From positions 62,001 to 126,000 of the forward strand of contig JBBDWK010000032.1 in NCBI GenBank assembly GCA_040902885.1: 64,000 nucleotides of DNA. Direction: 5' to 3'. Under the pieces are notes generated by a model. The model saw only the letters and a list, made by a program, of their open reading frames with translations, had not been told where the DNA came from and did not search any database. Within the stretch, counting starts at the first letter, position 1. The number at the start of each line of letters is the position of its first letter. This stretch comes from JBBDWK01 sp040902885 (GTDB lineage Bacteria; Acidobacteriota; Terriglobia; Bryobacterales; Bryobacteraceae). Both the position numbers and the translations under genes were made by a program. Below are positions 1 through 8,780 of the stretch, piece after piece.

Positions 1-368
1 GCGCCCATGCCGTAGGAATGACCGCTCAGCCCGGCTTCCTTGGTCACGTCCGTGAAGGCGCCCCCGCCGTCACTACGGTAAAGGCGGTTCCAGAAGCGGG
101 CATCGGATTTATCGGCCTGCTTGCCCGCGGGCATGGGATCGAGCAGCGCCGCACCGTTCACGAAGAACAGGTCTAAATGCCCGTCTTTGTTGTAATCCAG
201 CATGGCTACGCCCGCGCCCATCGATTCGGGAAGATATTTCTGAGCGGTACGGCTGGCCTGATGGCGGAAGTTGATTCCGCTAATGGCGGAGATGTCCGTG
301 AAGGTGGGCAGTTGGGAAGCGAACAGGCAAAGCGCCACACCTGCCAGCGGTAACAAACGACGGGTCAA
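1..368 (-). CDS. CRTAC1/VCBS-repeat secreted protein, N-terminal part
   Basis: The reading frame is open from a TTG start at 368 to the window edge, so the C-terminus is missing. An AGGAG lies 5 nt upstream of the TTG; the ATG just before it runs straight into a stop and cannot be used. The N-terminus looks like a short signal peptide (TRRLLPLAGVALCLFASQ). It is followed by FTDISAISGINFRH and then an FG-GAP/VCBS calcium-binding style repeat (GVAMLDYNKDGHLDLFFVNG) and a second FTDVTKEAGLSG motif. This order is typical of the CRTAC1 / ASPIC-UnbV family of secreted beta-propeller proteins that are abundant in Acidobacteriota. Substrate and role are unknown. Confidence 0.7.
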   Translation of the reverse strand, partial: MTRRLLPLAGVALCLFASQLPTFTDISAISGINFRHQASRTAQKYLPESMGAGVAMLDYNKDGHLDLFFVNGAALLDPMPAGKQADKSDARFWNRLYRSDGGGAFTDVTKEAGLSGHSYGMG

Positions 369-412
369 ACCATCTCCTGAAACTTTCAGGATAGTGCATC
401 AGCCCCAGTGCA

Positions 413-1279
413 TCAGCCAACGATTCGATCGGGCCTGATCCAGCCCAGCGAGACCGCGGTCATTGCCAGGCCGACGCAAACGATCACCGCCGCCGAGAGC
501 ACCGGGATCAGGCGGAATGCCGCATGGCGCGCGCCGGAGTCCGTATCCGGCAGCAGATTCTTGGCATAGAGCACCAGCACGCCGATTCCGGTCAGCACGG
601 CCGCAAGCCCCAGGCTGAAGCCAACCAGAAGAATGAGACCCAGCCCGACCCGTCCCATCGCAACCGAGCTCAACAGCAGCACGAGCGCGGAAGGACAAGG
701 AACCAGGCCGCCGCTCGCTCCCAGGGCGATGAGGCTCGCCATGGTGACGTCGCCTTCCGGGACATGATTGTGGGTGTGGCCGTCATGCGTGTGCGTCAAC
801 CCATGGCCGTGGGCGTCGTGGTGATGGTGATGATGATGGGCATGCCCGCTCAGCCGCCGGGCCCGCTTTACCAGCAAGACCGCGCCGATCCACACGATCG
901 AGATTCCCGAGATCGCACCCAGCACGGGATAGATCTTTTCCGGCACCACGTATTGGGAGAGGAACAGCGTCGTCAGGCCCAGGGCGAACACGCTGATGGT
1001 GTGTGTGAAGGTGACCATGCCCCCCAGGAACACTGCGTGCCGGAACGATCCGCGCGCGCCCACGAGGTAGGCGGCGACGATCGTTTTGCCGTGGCCGGGC
1101 GAGAGCGCGTGCATCGCGCCCAGCCCAAACGCGACGGCGATGCCGATCAACAGCATTCCGAACGTAAGCTCCGCGTTGCCGAGGAGGCGGGAAAGGTAAT
1201 CGCCGCGGATCGCCGGCAACTCGATGGGCTGCGCTGCTGCAAACTCCGTTCCCAGGAGCAGGAGCGCGATTTTCTTCAT
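413..1279 (-). CDS. NicO-family nickel/cobalt transporter (RcnA-like)
   Basis: Predicted inner-membrane Ni2+/Co2+ transporter, most likely an exporter. The sequence has an N-terminal signal or TM segment, the family signature HALSPGHGKTIVAAYLVG in the first helices, and then a His-rich cytoplasmic loop with a run of seven His plus HTHDGHTHNH, the expected metal-binding loop of RcnA-type proteins. A second membrane half with GLVPCPSALVLLLSS follows. About 289 residues and six or more hydrophobic segments fit the family. ATG 1279 is preferred over ATG 1285 because the AGGAAG motif is well spaced only for the former. The frame stays open far upstream, but that part is antisense to yvcK and is not part of this protein. 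Confidence 0.85.
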   Translation of the reverse strand: MKKIALLLLGTEFAAAQPIELPAIRGDYLSRLLGNAELTFGMLLIGIAVAFGLGAMHALSPGHGKTIVAAYLVGARGSFRHAVFLGGMVTFTHTISVFALGLTTLFLSQYVVPEKIYPVLGAISGISIVWIGAVLLVKRARRLSGHAHHHHHHHDAHGHGLTHTHDGHTHNHVPEGDVTMASLIALGASGGLVPCPSALVLLLSSVAMGRVGLGLILLVGFSLGLAAVLTGIGVLVLYAKNLLPDTDSGARHAAFRLIPVLSAAVIVCVGLAMTAVSLGWIRPDRIVG

Positions 1280-1417
1280 TACCATGCTTCCTACGAAGTT
1301 TACTGCACCCCGGATTCCTGCGAAAGCGCCCTCCGTCCTATTGCGCCGGTGGCGCATAGTCTGGTATAAGACATCAAGATTGTCCTCGCGTGCTTCCGAG
1401 TGCACGATCCAATACGC

Positions 1418-2005
1418 ATGAAGAAGAGCAATCCCGGTCGGAATGAGCCGCACACAAAATCCCAGGGCGATGGGAAGAAGGTGAAGGGGTCCCGGAACGG
1501 AAGGGATTCCGCCGCCGCCGCCGCTGCAGGGAATTCTCTTGCTGTTTTTGAAAAAGCACTGCGCCTGTTCAACAGCCGGCGGTTTAGCGAAGCGAAGGAA
1601 CTGTTCGAAACGGTTCGCGCCTCCGCGAGCCTGGACTTGGCCCACAAGGCGGGCGTACACGTCACGATCTGCGAGCGCCGGCTCGGGATGGATGACGGGC
1701 CCCAGCCCTCCACGCTCGAAGAGCATTACAACTACGCCGTCGCCATGATCAATGCCCGGAATCTGCCCGTGGCGGAGCGCCACCTCGCCATCGCTCTGGA
1801 TATGGATGCGCAAGCCGATCACGTGCATTACGCTCTGGCCCTCTGCCGCGGGCTGGCGGGCGACCTGCAAGGCGCCTACGACAACCTGAAGAACGCCATC
1901 GATCTGCATCCGCGCAATCGAGTGGCCGCGCGCAACGACGCCGATTTCGCCCCCTTGGCCGCGCGCCCGCCTCTCTCCAGACTTGTGTTTCCGGAGAGGA
2001 GCTAG
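1418..2005 (+). CDS. Small TPR-type protein
   Basis: About 195 residues. A basic, Ala-rich N-terminus is followed by helical repeats (residues 40-75 and 100-175, e.g. LFNSRRFSEAKELFETV, NYAVAMINARNLPVAERHL, GDLQGAYDNLKNAI) with tetratricopeptide spacing, so it is probably a protein-protein interaction scaffold. There is no signal peptide, so it is likely cytoplasmic. A GTG at 1400 is an alternative start; neither has a convincing Shine-Dalgarno sequence. It is divergent from the nickel transporter and lies upstream of yvcK-glmU. The function cannot be named. Confidence 0.7.
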   Translation: MKKSNPGRNEPHTKSQGDGKKVKGSRNGRDSAAAAAAGNSLAVFEKALRLFNSRRFSEAKELFETVRASASLDLAHKAGVHVTICERRLGMDDGPQPSTLEEHYNYAVAMINARNLPVAERHLAIALDMDAQADHVHYALALCRGLAGDLQGAYDNLKNAIDLHPRNRVAARNDADFAPLAARPPLSRLVFPERS

Positions 2006-2027
2006 CGTTGTGCTTCGACGCTTCGGA

Positions 2028-2055
2028 AACCGCTCCCTCACGGTCGCGGCTCTGA
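2028..2055 (+). repeat. Half copy of a palindromic repeat found again at 23623
   Basis: About 27 nt matching one arm of the perfect inverted repeat at 23623-23689, with one mismatch (CCCTCACGG instead of CCCTGACGG). It lies between the TPR gene and yvcK, in non-coding DNA. Two intergenic occurrences in 64 kb suggest a dispersed REP-like element. Confidence 0.6.
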
Positions 2056-2098
2056 AGGGACTTACGGGTTGTCGATCGTGAGATAACCGCCGATCTGC

Positions 2099-3139
2099 GT
2101 GACGCACAACACCAGCCTGCCTGACGCGAAGGCCGCCGACAATCTGCGCATTGTGGCTATCGGCGGAGGAAGCGGCCTTTCCTCGCTTCTCCATGGCTTG
2201 AAGAAATACGTGCGCCCCTCGCCGGCGGATACACCGGCTTTGGACATCGCCGCCGTGGTGACGGTCACCGACGATGGCGGCAGCTCCGGCCGGCTCAGGC
2301 GCGAGTTCGAAGTCCTTCCTCCGGGCGATATCCGTAACTGCATGGTGGCCCTTTCCGAGGACGAAGGACTTCTTTCGCGCCTCTTCCAGTACCGGTTCGA
2401 AGCCGGCCGCGGTCTGAAGGGGCACAGCTTTGGCAATCTGTTTCTGACCGCTTTGACCGACATTACCGGCGACTTTCAGCAGGCGGTCAAGCTTTCCTCC
2501 GAAGTGCTGGCCATCGCGGGAAGAATCTATCCCTCGACTTCGGCCAACGTGGCTCTCGAGGCGGTTCTGGAAGACGGCCGCTCCGTGGTGGGCGAGACAA
2601 AGATCAGCAGGAGCAAATGTCGCATCGAGCGAATCCGCCTGCGTCCGCCGCGCTGCAGGCCTTTGGCGGAGACGCTGGCCGCGATCGCCGACGCGGATCT
2701 GATTACGCTCGGTCCGGGTTCGCTGTTCACCAGCGTGATACCAAATCTTCTCGTGCAGGGGATTCCCCAGGCCATCCGCCGCTCGCCGGCCATCAAAGCC
2801 TACTTCGTCAACCTGATGTGGCAGCCGGGCGAGACTATGCGCTTCCGCGCCTCCGATCATGTAAGGGCCATCCATAACCACGCCCGTGGCGGCGACTTGC
2901 TGGACTACGTCGTGGTCAACACGCGCGGCCTGCGCCCGTCTCTGGCCCGCCGCTATGCCTCCGCCGAAGCCCGTCCGGTGGAGAACGACCTGGACGGTCT
3001 GGCGGAGATGGGGCTTCACGTGGTGGCGCGAGACCTGTTGCTGGAGTCCGCCAGAGTCCGGCACGATCCGGAAGCCATTGCGGCTGTTGCCATAGAGCTC
3101 GCGATAGAAGGCAGATTGCGCAGGCGAAAGACGGCATAA
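2099..3139 (+). CDS. yvcK: YvcK/CofD-like gluconeogenesis factor
   Basis: 346 residues, the usual size of the YvcK (GlmR) family of UDP-sugar-binding regulators, which link central carbon metabolism to cell-wall precursor supply. The glycine-rich nucleotide-binding start (VAIGGGSGLSSLLHGLK, residues 18-34), the TVTDDGGSSGRLR motif (about 55-67), PPGDIRNCM, and later LGPGSLFTSVIPNLL are all diagnostic. The start is a GTG with weak ribosome binding. It lies 8 bp upstream of glmU, which makes UDP-GlcNAc, the ligand of this family, so the pair is functionally sensible. It is probably a cytoplasmic regulator rather than an enzyme. Confidence 0.92.
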   Translation: MTHNTSLPDAKAADNLRIVAIGGGSGLSSLLHGLKKYVRPSPADTPALDIAAVVTVTDDGGSSGRLRREFEVLPPGDIRNCMVALSEDEGLLSRLFQYRFEAGRGLKGHSFGNLFLTALTDITGDFQQAVKLSSEVLAIAGRIYPSTSANVALEAVLEDGRSVVGETKISRSKCRIERIRLRPPRCRPLAETLAAIADADLITLGPGSLFTSVIPNLLVQGIPQAIRRSPAIKAYFVNLMWQPGETMRFRASDHVRAIHNHARGGDLLDYVVVNTRGLRPSLARRYASAEARPVENDLDGLAEMGLHVVARDLLLESARVRHDPEAIAAVAIELAIEGRLRRRKTA

Positions 3140-3140
3140 T
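3135..3140 (+). promoter_or_regulatory. Candidate -10 box of a leaderless glmU transcript
   Basis: CATAAT overlaps the end of yvcK and is followed by only 7 nt before the glmU ATG, with no Shine-Dalgarno sequence. No clear -35 is visible. The spacing would place the transcription start at or next to the ATG. Confidence 0.35.
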
Positions 3141-3147
3141 CGAAAGT

Positions 3148-4554
3148 ATGGATAAACCGTTGACGGTCGTGATCCTGGCCGCCGGGCTCGGGACGCGGAT
3201 GAGGAGCCGGATGGCTAAGGTGCTGCACCGCGCCGGCGGGCGCGCGCTCGTGGAGCACGTCGTGGAAACGGCCCTGGCGCTGACTGCGCCCCAGCGCACT
3301 TTCGTGGTGGTGGGACACCAGGCGGAGCGAGTCCGCAACCTGCTGGCTTCGCGGGGCGTGGGGTTTGTCGAGCAAAAGGAGCAGAAGGGCACGGGACACG
3401 CTTTGATGTGCGGCCGCGAGAGCCTTTCCGGACTCGGCGGCCATCTTGCGATCCTGTACGGCGACTGCCCTCTGATCTCCGCGCAAACGCTGCGGACGCT
3501 TGTAGAGCGCCAGCGGCAGTCGCAGGCGGCGGCTACGCTGATTACGGCCGTGCTGGACGACCCTCCGGCCTGGGGCCGCGTCATTCACGACGAGCGCGGG
3601 AACGTCCGGGCCATCGTGGAGCAAAAAGCAGCCACGCCGGAGCAGTTGGCGATTCGCGAGCTCAACGCCGGAATTTATTGCTTCGAAGCCGACCTGTTCT
3701 GGAAGCACGTGGACGAGATCCGTCCCGACAATCCGGCGCGTGAGTACTATCTTACCGACATGGTAGAGATCCTCAACCGCGCCGGTCATACCATCCAATC
3801 CATGCGCATCGACGACGCCGGCGAGGTGCTGGGAATCAACGACCGGGTTGAGCTGGCGGCGGTGGACCGCGTCCTGCGCGAGCGCAAAGTGCGGGAGTTG
3901 ATGCTTCAGGGAGTCACGATAGAGAAGCCCGACACCGTGGTCGTCGATCCCCAAGTGCGGATCGGCATGGACACCGTAATCGAGCCGTTCGCTCAGATTC
4001 TGGGCGACAGCGTGATTGGCGAGGATTGCCGCATCGGGGCCTGTTCCATCCTGCGGGATGCGACCCTGGGTAACCGGGTGCTGGTCGGCCCGTTCACCAT
4101 GGCGGCTTCGTCGTGCGTGGAAGACGATGCGCACCTCGGCCCTTATGCCCGGCTGCGCGTGGACAATCACGTGGCGGCGGGCGCGCACATCGGCAACTTT
4201 GTGGAGCTGAAAAACACGCGTATGGGCCGGGGATCCAAAGCCATGCACTTGGCTTATTTGGGCGATTCGGCGGTGGGAGAGAAGGTGAACGTGGGCGCGG
4301 GAACCATCACCTGCAACTACGACGGCGCCAAGAAGCACGCCACCCGGATAGGCGACGGCGCGTTCGTGGGCAGCAACTCAACCCTGGTGGCGCCAGTGGA
4401 GATCGGCGAGGGCGCCTATCTGGCGGCCGGATCGGTAATCACCCACCCGGTGCCTTCGGACGCGCTGGCGGTGGGGCGCGCCCGCCAAGTCGTGAAAGAA
4501 GGTTGGGCGCGCCGAAGACGAAGGTCTCCCGCGGAGGTTGTCCCCGGAGGATGA
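3148..4554 (+). CDS. glmU: Bifunctional UDP-N-acetylglucosamine pyrophosphorylase / glucosamine-1-phosphate acetyltransferase
   Basis: 468 residues. The N-terminal half is a nucleotidyltransferase with the uridylyl-transfer signature LAAGLGTRMRS (residues 10-20), followed by GTGHAL and YGDCPL. The C-terminal half is a left-handed beta-helix of hexapeptide repeats with the acetyltransferase features NFVELKNTRMG, AYLGDS and NVGAGTITCNYDG. It makes UDP-GlcNAc from GlcN-1-P, acetyl-CoA and UTP for peptidoglycan and envelope glycans. It is directly downstream of yvcK. The tail after the last repeat is basic (GWARRRRRSP), as in many GlmU proteins. Confidence 0.96.
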   Translation: MDKPLTVVILAAGLGTRMRSRMAKVLHRAGGRALVEHVVETALALTAPQRTFVVVGHQAERVRNLLASRGVGFVEQKEQKGTGHALMCGRESLSGLGGHLAILYGDCPLISAQTLRTLVERQRQSQAAATLITAVLDDPPAWGRVIHDERGNVRAIVEQKAATPEQLAIRELNAGIYCFEADLFWKHVDEIRPDNPAREYYLTDMVEILNRAGHTIQSMRIDDAGEVLGINDRVELAAVDRVLRERKVRELMLQGVTIEKPDTVVVDPQVRIGMDTVIEPFAQILGDSVIGEDCRIGACSILRDATLGNRVLVGPFTMAASSCVEDDAHLGPYARLRVDNHVAAGAHIGNFVELKNTRMGRGSKAMHLAYLGDSAVGEKVNVGAGTITCNYDGAKKHATRIGDGAFVGSNSTLVAPVEIGEGAYLAAGSVITHPVPSDALAVGRARQVVKEGWARRRRRSPAEVVPGG

Positions 4555-4594
4555 ACCACCCTGGAGCGGGCCCGCTGATTGCCGGATAGAAAGT

Positions 4595-4915
4595 TTAGCC
4601 GCCGGCGCCCACACCGGTCGCATTCACCTTCCGCCCTTGGAAGCACTCCCGGCAGAACACCGGGCGGCCCTGGGTGGGCTTGAAGGGAACCGTGGTCTCC
4701 CTGCCGCACTGCGAGCACATGGTAGTGGTCTCGACACGGCTCTGAACGGAACTGCCCCCACCGCCGCCGCCTTGACGCTTGGCCTTACACGTCTTGCAGC
4801 GCTTGGGCTCGTTCTTGAAATTCTTATCGTGAAAAAACTGCTGCTCGCCCGCTGTAAACACGAAATCCGCACCGCAATCCGTGCAGGTGAGGATGCGATC
4901 CCGAAACTCCACCAT
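4595..4915 (-). CDS. Double zinc-ribbon protein
   Basis: 106 residues with two separate Cys modules. The first is a zinc-ribbon near the N-terminus (CTDCGADF ... RCKTCKAKR, residues 11-46). The second is the CxxC-x17-CxxC type (CSQCGRETTVPFKPTQGRP then FCRECF, residues about 67-93), joined by a Gly/Ser linker. This domain pair recurs in bacterial proteins of unknown function, perhaps nucleic-acid or ribosome associated. GGGAG lies about 10 nt before the ATG. A strong stem-loop sits immediately upstream in the same transcript (4932-4967). It is convergent with glmU. Confidence 0.85.
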   Translation of the reverse strand: MVEFRDRILTCTDCGADFVFTAGEQQFFHDKNFKNEPKRCKTCKAKRQGGGGGGSSVQSRVETTTMCSQCGRETTVPFKPTQGRPVFCRECFQGRKVNATGVGAGG

Positions 4916-4931
4916 CGTTCTGGCTCCCAGC

Positions 4932-4967
4932 CGTTCCCGAAGGGCGCCGCACAGCCTTTCGGGAACG
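4932..4967 (-). repeat. Stem-loop upstream of the zinc-ribbon gene
   Basis: A 10-bp perfect inverted repeat (CGTTCCCGAA / TTCGGGAACG), extendable past one mismatch, with a GC-rich loop. It lies 17 nt upstream of the zinc-ribbon start codon on the same strand, just before the ribosome-binding site. It could be a 5' leader hairpin or a protein-binding palindrome. Confidence 0.5.
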
Positions 4968-5060
4968 ATAAATCGAACCCGTTCATATTAAGCCACGGCG
5001 AGTCCACTTGCAAGGATTGTTTTTTGTTGTTTTTGCCTGTTTACCGGGGGCGATGCGTCC

Positions 5061-5088
5061 TTGACAGCCCTTGCCGCGAATTGATACA
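5061..5088 (+). promoter_or_regulatory. Sigma-70-type promoter of the M23 peptidase gene
   Basis: A perfect -35 TTGACA (5061-5066), a 16-nt spacer and a -10 GATACA (5083-5088). The coding start at 5152 is about 60 nt downstream. Confidence 0.6.
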
Positions 5089-5151
5089 GTCACATGCTGG
5101 TCCGGAATGGCCCTTACGGGCGCTCCGCCATGGGTTCTGTATGAGGAGGCC

Positions 5152-6036
5152 ATGAAGCAAAATTATTTCATCGTTGTTGTGGCTCACTCTCTGCACGGCC
5201 GTCTGCGCCGCGTTCATATTCCCCATCACGTTGTCTACGTTGTTCTCGGGCTTGCGATCCTCGGTTCTTTTTCGGTCTTCGGATTCGTCTCCAGCTATGC
5301 CCGCATGGTGTGGAAAGTGGCCAATTATAACGCGCTGAGACAGGAAGCCGAGGTGTTGCGGCAGCGCTACCAGAACCTTCAGAAAGTAGTGAATCAGACC
5401 AACGAGCAGCTTGCCACCCTGCAGATGTTCGCGAGCGAAGTATCTATCGCATACGGAATCAAGCAGAAGCTGGAAGGGCCGGCCGATCTGACGCCGGAAG
5501 CGCGCCTGGTGCCCACCTTCTCGGAGTCGCTTGAAGAGTACAACTATCTCAGAACCACCAACGTGGCGCGTTCCAAGGGCAGCTTTTCCCGCCGCTGGCA
5601 CATCAACGTCCGGCCCAGCATCTGGCCGGTCGACGGCCGGCTCCTGGGTCCCTACGGGCACCGCGTCGATCCGTTCTCCGGCGAGGGCGCTTACCATACC
5701 GGAGTGGATATCTCGGCTCCGTCCGGCACGCGCGTCAGGACTGCGGCTGACGGCATTGTGATTCACGCCCGTTTCAGCGGGGGTTACGGCCGCCTGGTCA
5801 TCGTGGACCACGGCAGCGGCATGCAGACCTACTACGCGCATCTTTCGCGATTCGGTGTGATTGAAGGACAGGAGGTTCGCCGGGGAGAAACGATTGGGGC
5901 GGTGGGCGCCTCCGGCCGCGTGACCGCGCCCCATCTGCACTACGAGGTGCGCGTGGGACGCGCTCCGGTGAATCCGTATACGTTTTTAAGGGCCGGCTAT
6001 GTATCCAGGTCGGCGAAGAAGGACTTTCCGTTTTGA
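5152..6036 (+). CDS. Membrane-anchored M23-family peptidoglycan endopeptidase
   Basis: 294 residues. There is one N-terminal transmembrane helix (about residues 24-46), then a coiled-coil-like stretch (about 58-95), then a LytM/M23 domain from about residue 165. The zinc site is visible as HTGVDIS and HLHYEV, with YAHLSRFG between them. All expected metal ligands are present, so it is probably an active cell-wall hydrolase rather than an EnvC-like activator. The start is chosen because GAGGAGG lies 2-8 nt upstream and because upstream residues overlap the promoter. It probably acts in the periplasm, anchored to the inner membrane. Confidence 0.88.
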   Translation: MKQNYFIVVVAHSLHGRLRRVHIPHHVVYVVLGLAILGSFSVFGFVSSYARMVWKVANYNALRQEAEVLRQRYQNLQKVVNQTNEQLATLQMFASEVSIAYGIKQKLEGPADLTPEARLVPTFSESLEEYNYLRTTNVARSKGSFSRRWHINVRPSIWPVDGRLLGPYGHRVDPFSGEGAYHTGVDISAPSGTRVRTAADGIVIHARFSGGYGRLVIVDHGSGMQTYYAHLSRFGVIEGQEVRRGETIGAVGASGRVTAPHLHYEVRVGRAPVNPYTFLRAGYVSRSAKKDFPF

Positions 6037-6078
6037 GCGTTAGCTAACAGCGGCCCTGGAGCCGCCTGAGGGACTTCG

Positions 6079-7101
6079 ATGAATCCAAAGCTGGTGCGTC
6101 TTCTGGTTGTCGCCGTGGGAACTGTACTACTGACTTCCGCCTATCACCGCGTGAACACGCCGTCCATCATGACTCAGGCGGCGATTCACTTTCTGAATTC
6201 ACTGACGCCGGAACAGCGGGCCAAGACCGTCTTCAAGATGGACGACGATAAGCGGCTCGATTGGCACTTCATCCCGAAAGAACGCAAGGGTCTTCAATTG
6301 CGCGAGATGACTCCCACGCAGAAGCATCTGGCACAGGCCCTGCTGGCCGCGGGCTTGAGCCAGACCGGGTACATGAAGGCCGTGTCGATCATGAGCCTGG
6401 AAGATATTTTGCGGGCCTTGGAGAAGGATGCCGGCGAGCGCCGCAACCCCGAGAAATATCACTTCAGCGTCTTCGGCGAGCCGTCCGACGGCGGCACGTG
6501 GGGCTATAGCGTGGAAGGGCACCATCTGAGCCAGAACTTCACGGTGGTCAAAGGCCAGGTGGCGGACACGCCCAGCTTCTTCGGCACCAACCCGGCTCAT
6601 GTCAAGGAAGGTCCGCGCAAAGGCTTGCGCGTGTTGGGACGCGAAGAGGACCTCGCGCGGGAATTGTTGAACGCGCTCGACGGCGGCCAGAAGAAGGTTG
6701 CCGTGGTGGCCGAGACCGCATACAAAGATATCCTCACCGCGGCATCGCGCAAGGCTTCCCTGGAGGGACAGCCCTCGGGTTTACCGGCCTCCAAGATGAA
6801 TGCCAAGCAGTTTGAGATGCTGGCGGGGCTGGTGGAAGAGTATGCGCGCCACATGCCCGATCAGCTCGCCGAAGCGCGCCTCAGCCAGTTCAAAAAGGCC
6901 GGCAAGAATCTGCACTTTGCATGGGCCGGAGCCGGGGAGATGGGCGCGCCGCATTACTACCGCGTGCAGGCGCCTACGTTCCTGATCGAGTACGACAACA
7001 CGCAGGGCGGCGCCAACCACGTTCACGCCGTGTGGCGGGATTACACCAACGACTTTGGGCTGGATCTGCTGAAGGCTCACTACCAGACCAGTCACAAATA
7101 G
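6079..7101 (+). CDS. DUF3500 domain protein
   Basis: 340 residues with an N-terminal hydrophobic segment (LVRLLVVAVGTVLLTSAY) that could be a signal peptide or anchor. The rest matches the DUF3500 pattern: ERKGLQLREMTPTQKHLA, YHFSVFGEPS...WGYSVEGHH, GTNPA, and FLIEYDNTQGGANHVHAVWRDYTNDFG near the end in parts. The family is secreted and of unknown biochemical function. It may be co-transcribed with the M23 peptidase 43 nt upstream. Its last 10 nt overlap the convergent peptidase gene. Confidence 0.85.
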   Translation: MNPKLVRLLVVAVGTVLLTSAYHRVNTPSIMTQAAIHFLNSLTPEQRAKTVFKMDDDKRLDWHFIPKERKGLQLREMTPTQKHLAQALLAAGLSQTGYMKAVSIMSLEDILRALEKDAGERRNPEKYHFSVFGEPSDGGTWGYSVEGHHLSQNFTVVKGQVADTPSFFGTNPAHVKEGPRKGLRVLGREEDLARELLNALDGGQKKVAVVAETAYKDILTAASRKASLEGQPSGLPASKMNAKQFEMLAGLVEEYARHMPDQLAEARLSQFKKAGKNLHFAWAGAGEMGAPHYYRVQAPTFLIEYDNTQGGANHVHAVWRDYTNDFGLDLLKAHYQTSHK

Positions 7102-8729
7102 GACTGCAAACAGCGCGCGGTCCATTCTTCGAAGACGCGGATGTCGATGCCGTCGTATCCCAGGCGGCGGGCCAGCTCGTCGCCGGACATCCGAGTTCCC
7201 TCCGAGAAGTAATCGAGAAGCTGGGCGCCCGCCTCCCGCGTAAGAAACCACCGCGGCCCAAACCGCTTGCGGAAGGACTCGTGCATCTGCGCCGCCAGTA
7301 TGAAGGCGCGGCTGTAGTCGGCGGAGTAAAAGAACGGGTCTACGTCGCTCAAGAACCGGGCTGTATCCGCATCGGTCATGGGCACCCCGTAAGCTCGGCT
7401 CATCACGCGGCCATAAAGTTCTTCGAGTGCTTCCGTCGTAGGTTCCACGCGTCCAATCACCGGCTCATGAATGGACGGGTCGCCTTCATGCAGAGCCGAT
7501 TCGTAAGCCAGCTTGGCGTAAACATACCGGCGCACGAACATCATGGAAGCCGCGGCCCGGTTGCGAATCAGCTCGCGCTTCTCCGCGGGCGTCATCAGCG
7601 GCGCCGCCCGGTCCGGGTGCAGACGGTTGTAGTCGCGTACCAGCTTTTCGAAGTGCTCGATATACTCGGGCTCCGCGAACATGTCTCCGAAGCAGATGGC
7701 GTAGGCTTCGGTTGTGGTGTAATCGCCGAGCTGCTGATACTCGAAGCGCGGGGACCGCACGCTGGCGAAGTGTATGGTGTGCCCGCCTTCGTGAAACATG
7801 GTCTCGAAATCCTGCACGCCGCCGGCGGGCTTGATGGTCATGCGCACATCGTCCGGAACCCGGATGGGATAGCAGGCGGCCCGGAACTCTTTGAGCGGCC
7901 GGTCTTCGCTGTCCACAAAGATCGGCTTGCCATGTACGCTGGCGAAGGGAATGCCCATTCCGTCCAGGAACTCGCGGAACGCGGGAATCAGAAGCTCTTT
8001 CGGAAAGAAGCGGTCGAAGCTTTTCAAGGCGAACAGGCGTGAGAGGTCGGAACGTCGCAGGCGCTCCAGCGGGATGTTGAGATGTTTTTCACTCTGGTCG
8101 CGCAGCAAGTCGCGGTAGACCGGATCGTTACGCTCCATGAAGCCGGCGGCCTGCCCGAGCAGCGGCGCCAGTCGGACCCTGCGAATTTCTTCGGACAGCG
8201 CCACGTAATTCGAGAAGCCGTATTCGCGCGCCAGTTGCCGTTGCTTCCGCTCCTTGTCGAGCAGGATGGGGTTCAGCTTCTCGCGCACCACCACGGCGAC
8301 CGCGGCCGCGATCTTTGCGCGCCGGTCCGAGTCGGGCTCGTTGAGCGACAACGGAGCAGCTTCTTTGAAGGGGACTGGCCCGGGTATCCAATCCAGGTGC
8401 AGCTTCGCCTCCAGTTCGGCGTTCTCCTCGCGGTCATCGTATTCGGCCGTAGCGCGGTCGATAGCCGTGACCGCAATTGCGTTGCGGAGGAAGCGCAGGG
8501 CCGTGCGCTCCTCGTCGTCCGTGGCCGCCTGGAGCGCTTCTTCAACCAGCCTCAGGTTGGACGGGCGAAACAGATCCTCGTGTCCGATGTAAGTTTCAGC
8601 CATGGCGCTTGGCTCGCCTTGCGTGCGAGTGAACCAGCTCAGCTTGGCCTGGATCAGGCCCAGGGCTTCCAGTTCCCGCCGGATGCCGTCCACGGTGTAG
8701 GTTTTCACGTCGTCTGTAACTGGTGTCAT
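7092..8729 (-). CDS. M3-like zinc metallopeptidase
   Basis: About 545 residues. The zinc-binding motif HEGGH (in FETMFHEGGHTIHFAS) with the downstream Glu-containing segment TTTEAYAICFGDMFAEPEY is the thimet oligopeptidase/M3 arrangement, set in an all-helical protein with no signal peptide. It is probably a cytoplasmic oligopeptidase. The start at MTPVTDD is chosen because longer versions would run into the divergent gene at 8781. There is no clear Shine-Dalgarno sequence. It converges with the DUF3500 gene with a 10-bp overlap. Confidence 0.85.
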   Translation of the reverse strand: MTPVTDDVKTYTVDGIRRELEALGLIQAKLSWFTRTQGEPSAMAETYIGHEDLFRPSNLRLVEEALQAATDDEERTALRFLRNAIAVTAIDRATAEYDDREENAELEAKLHLDWIPGPVPFKEAAPLSLNEPDSDRRAKIAAAVAVVVREKLNPILLDKERKQRQLAREYGFSNYVALSEEIRRVRLAPLLGQAAGFMERNDPVYRDLLRDQSEKHLNIPLERLRRSDLSRLFALKSFDRFFPKELLIPAFREFLDGMGIPFASVHGKPIFVDSEDRPLKEFRAACYPIRVPDDVRMTIKPAGGVQDFETMFHEGGHTIHFASVRSPRFEYQQLGDYTTTEAYAICFGDMFAEPEYIEHFEKLVRDYNRLHPDRAAPLMTPAEKRELIRNRAAASMMFVRRYVYAKLAYESALHEGDPSIHEPVIGRVEPTTEALEELYGRVMSRAYGVPMTDADTARFLSDVDPFFYSADYSRAFILAAQMHESFRKRFGPRWFLTREAGAQLLDYFSEGTRMSGDELARRLGYDGIDIRVFEEWTARCLQSYL

Positions 8730-8768
8730 ATGCCGAAGGCGCGTGGGTAGATCCCGCGCGGCGCATGC

Positions 8769-8774
8769 TAACAT
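8769..8774 (+). promoter_or_regulatory. Candidate -10 box of a leaderless propeller-gene transcript
   Basis: TAACAT followed by CTTCTC and then the ATG at 8781. There is no Shine-Dalgarno sequence and no good -35. It is one of several starts in this window with the same geometry. Confidence 0.3.
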
Positions 8775-8780
8775 CTTCTC

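Noticed and set aside
780..860. Repeat-like run of CAT/ATG triplets
   Set aside because: It encodes the His-rich metal-binding loop of the NicO transporter and is not a DNA repeat element.
1286..3064. Minus-strand open frame continuing upstream of the nickel transporter for nearly 600 codons
   Set aside because: It is antisense to the TPR gene and yvcK, is rich in Arg/His/Gln shadow composition, and the transporter has a proper start with a Shine-Dalgarno sequence at 1279.
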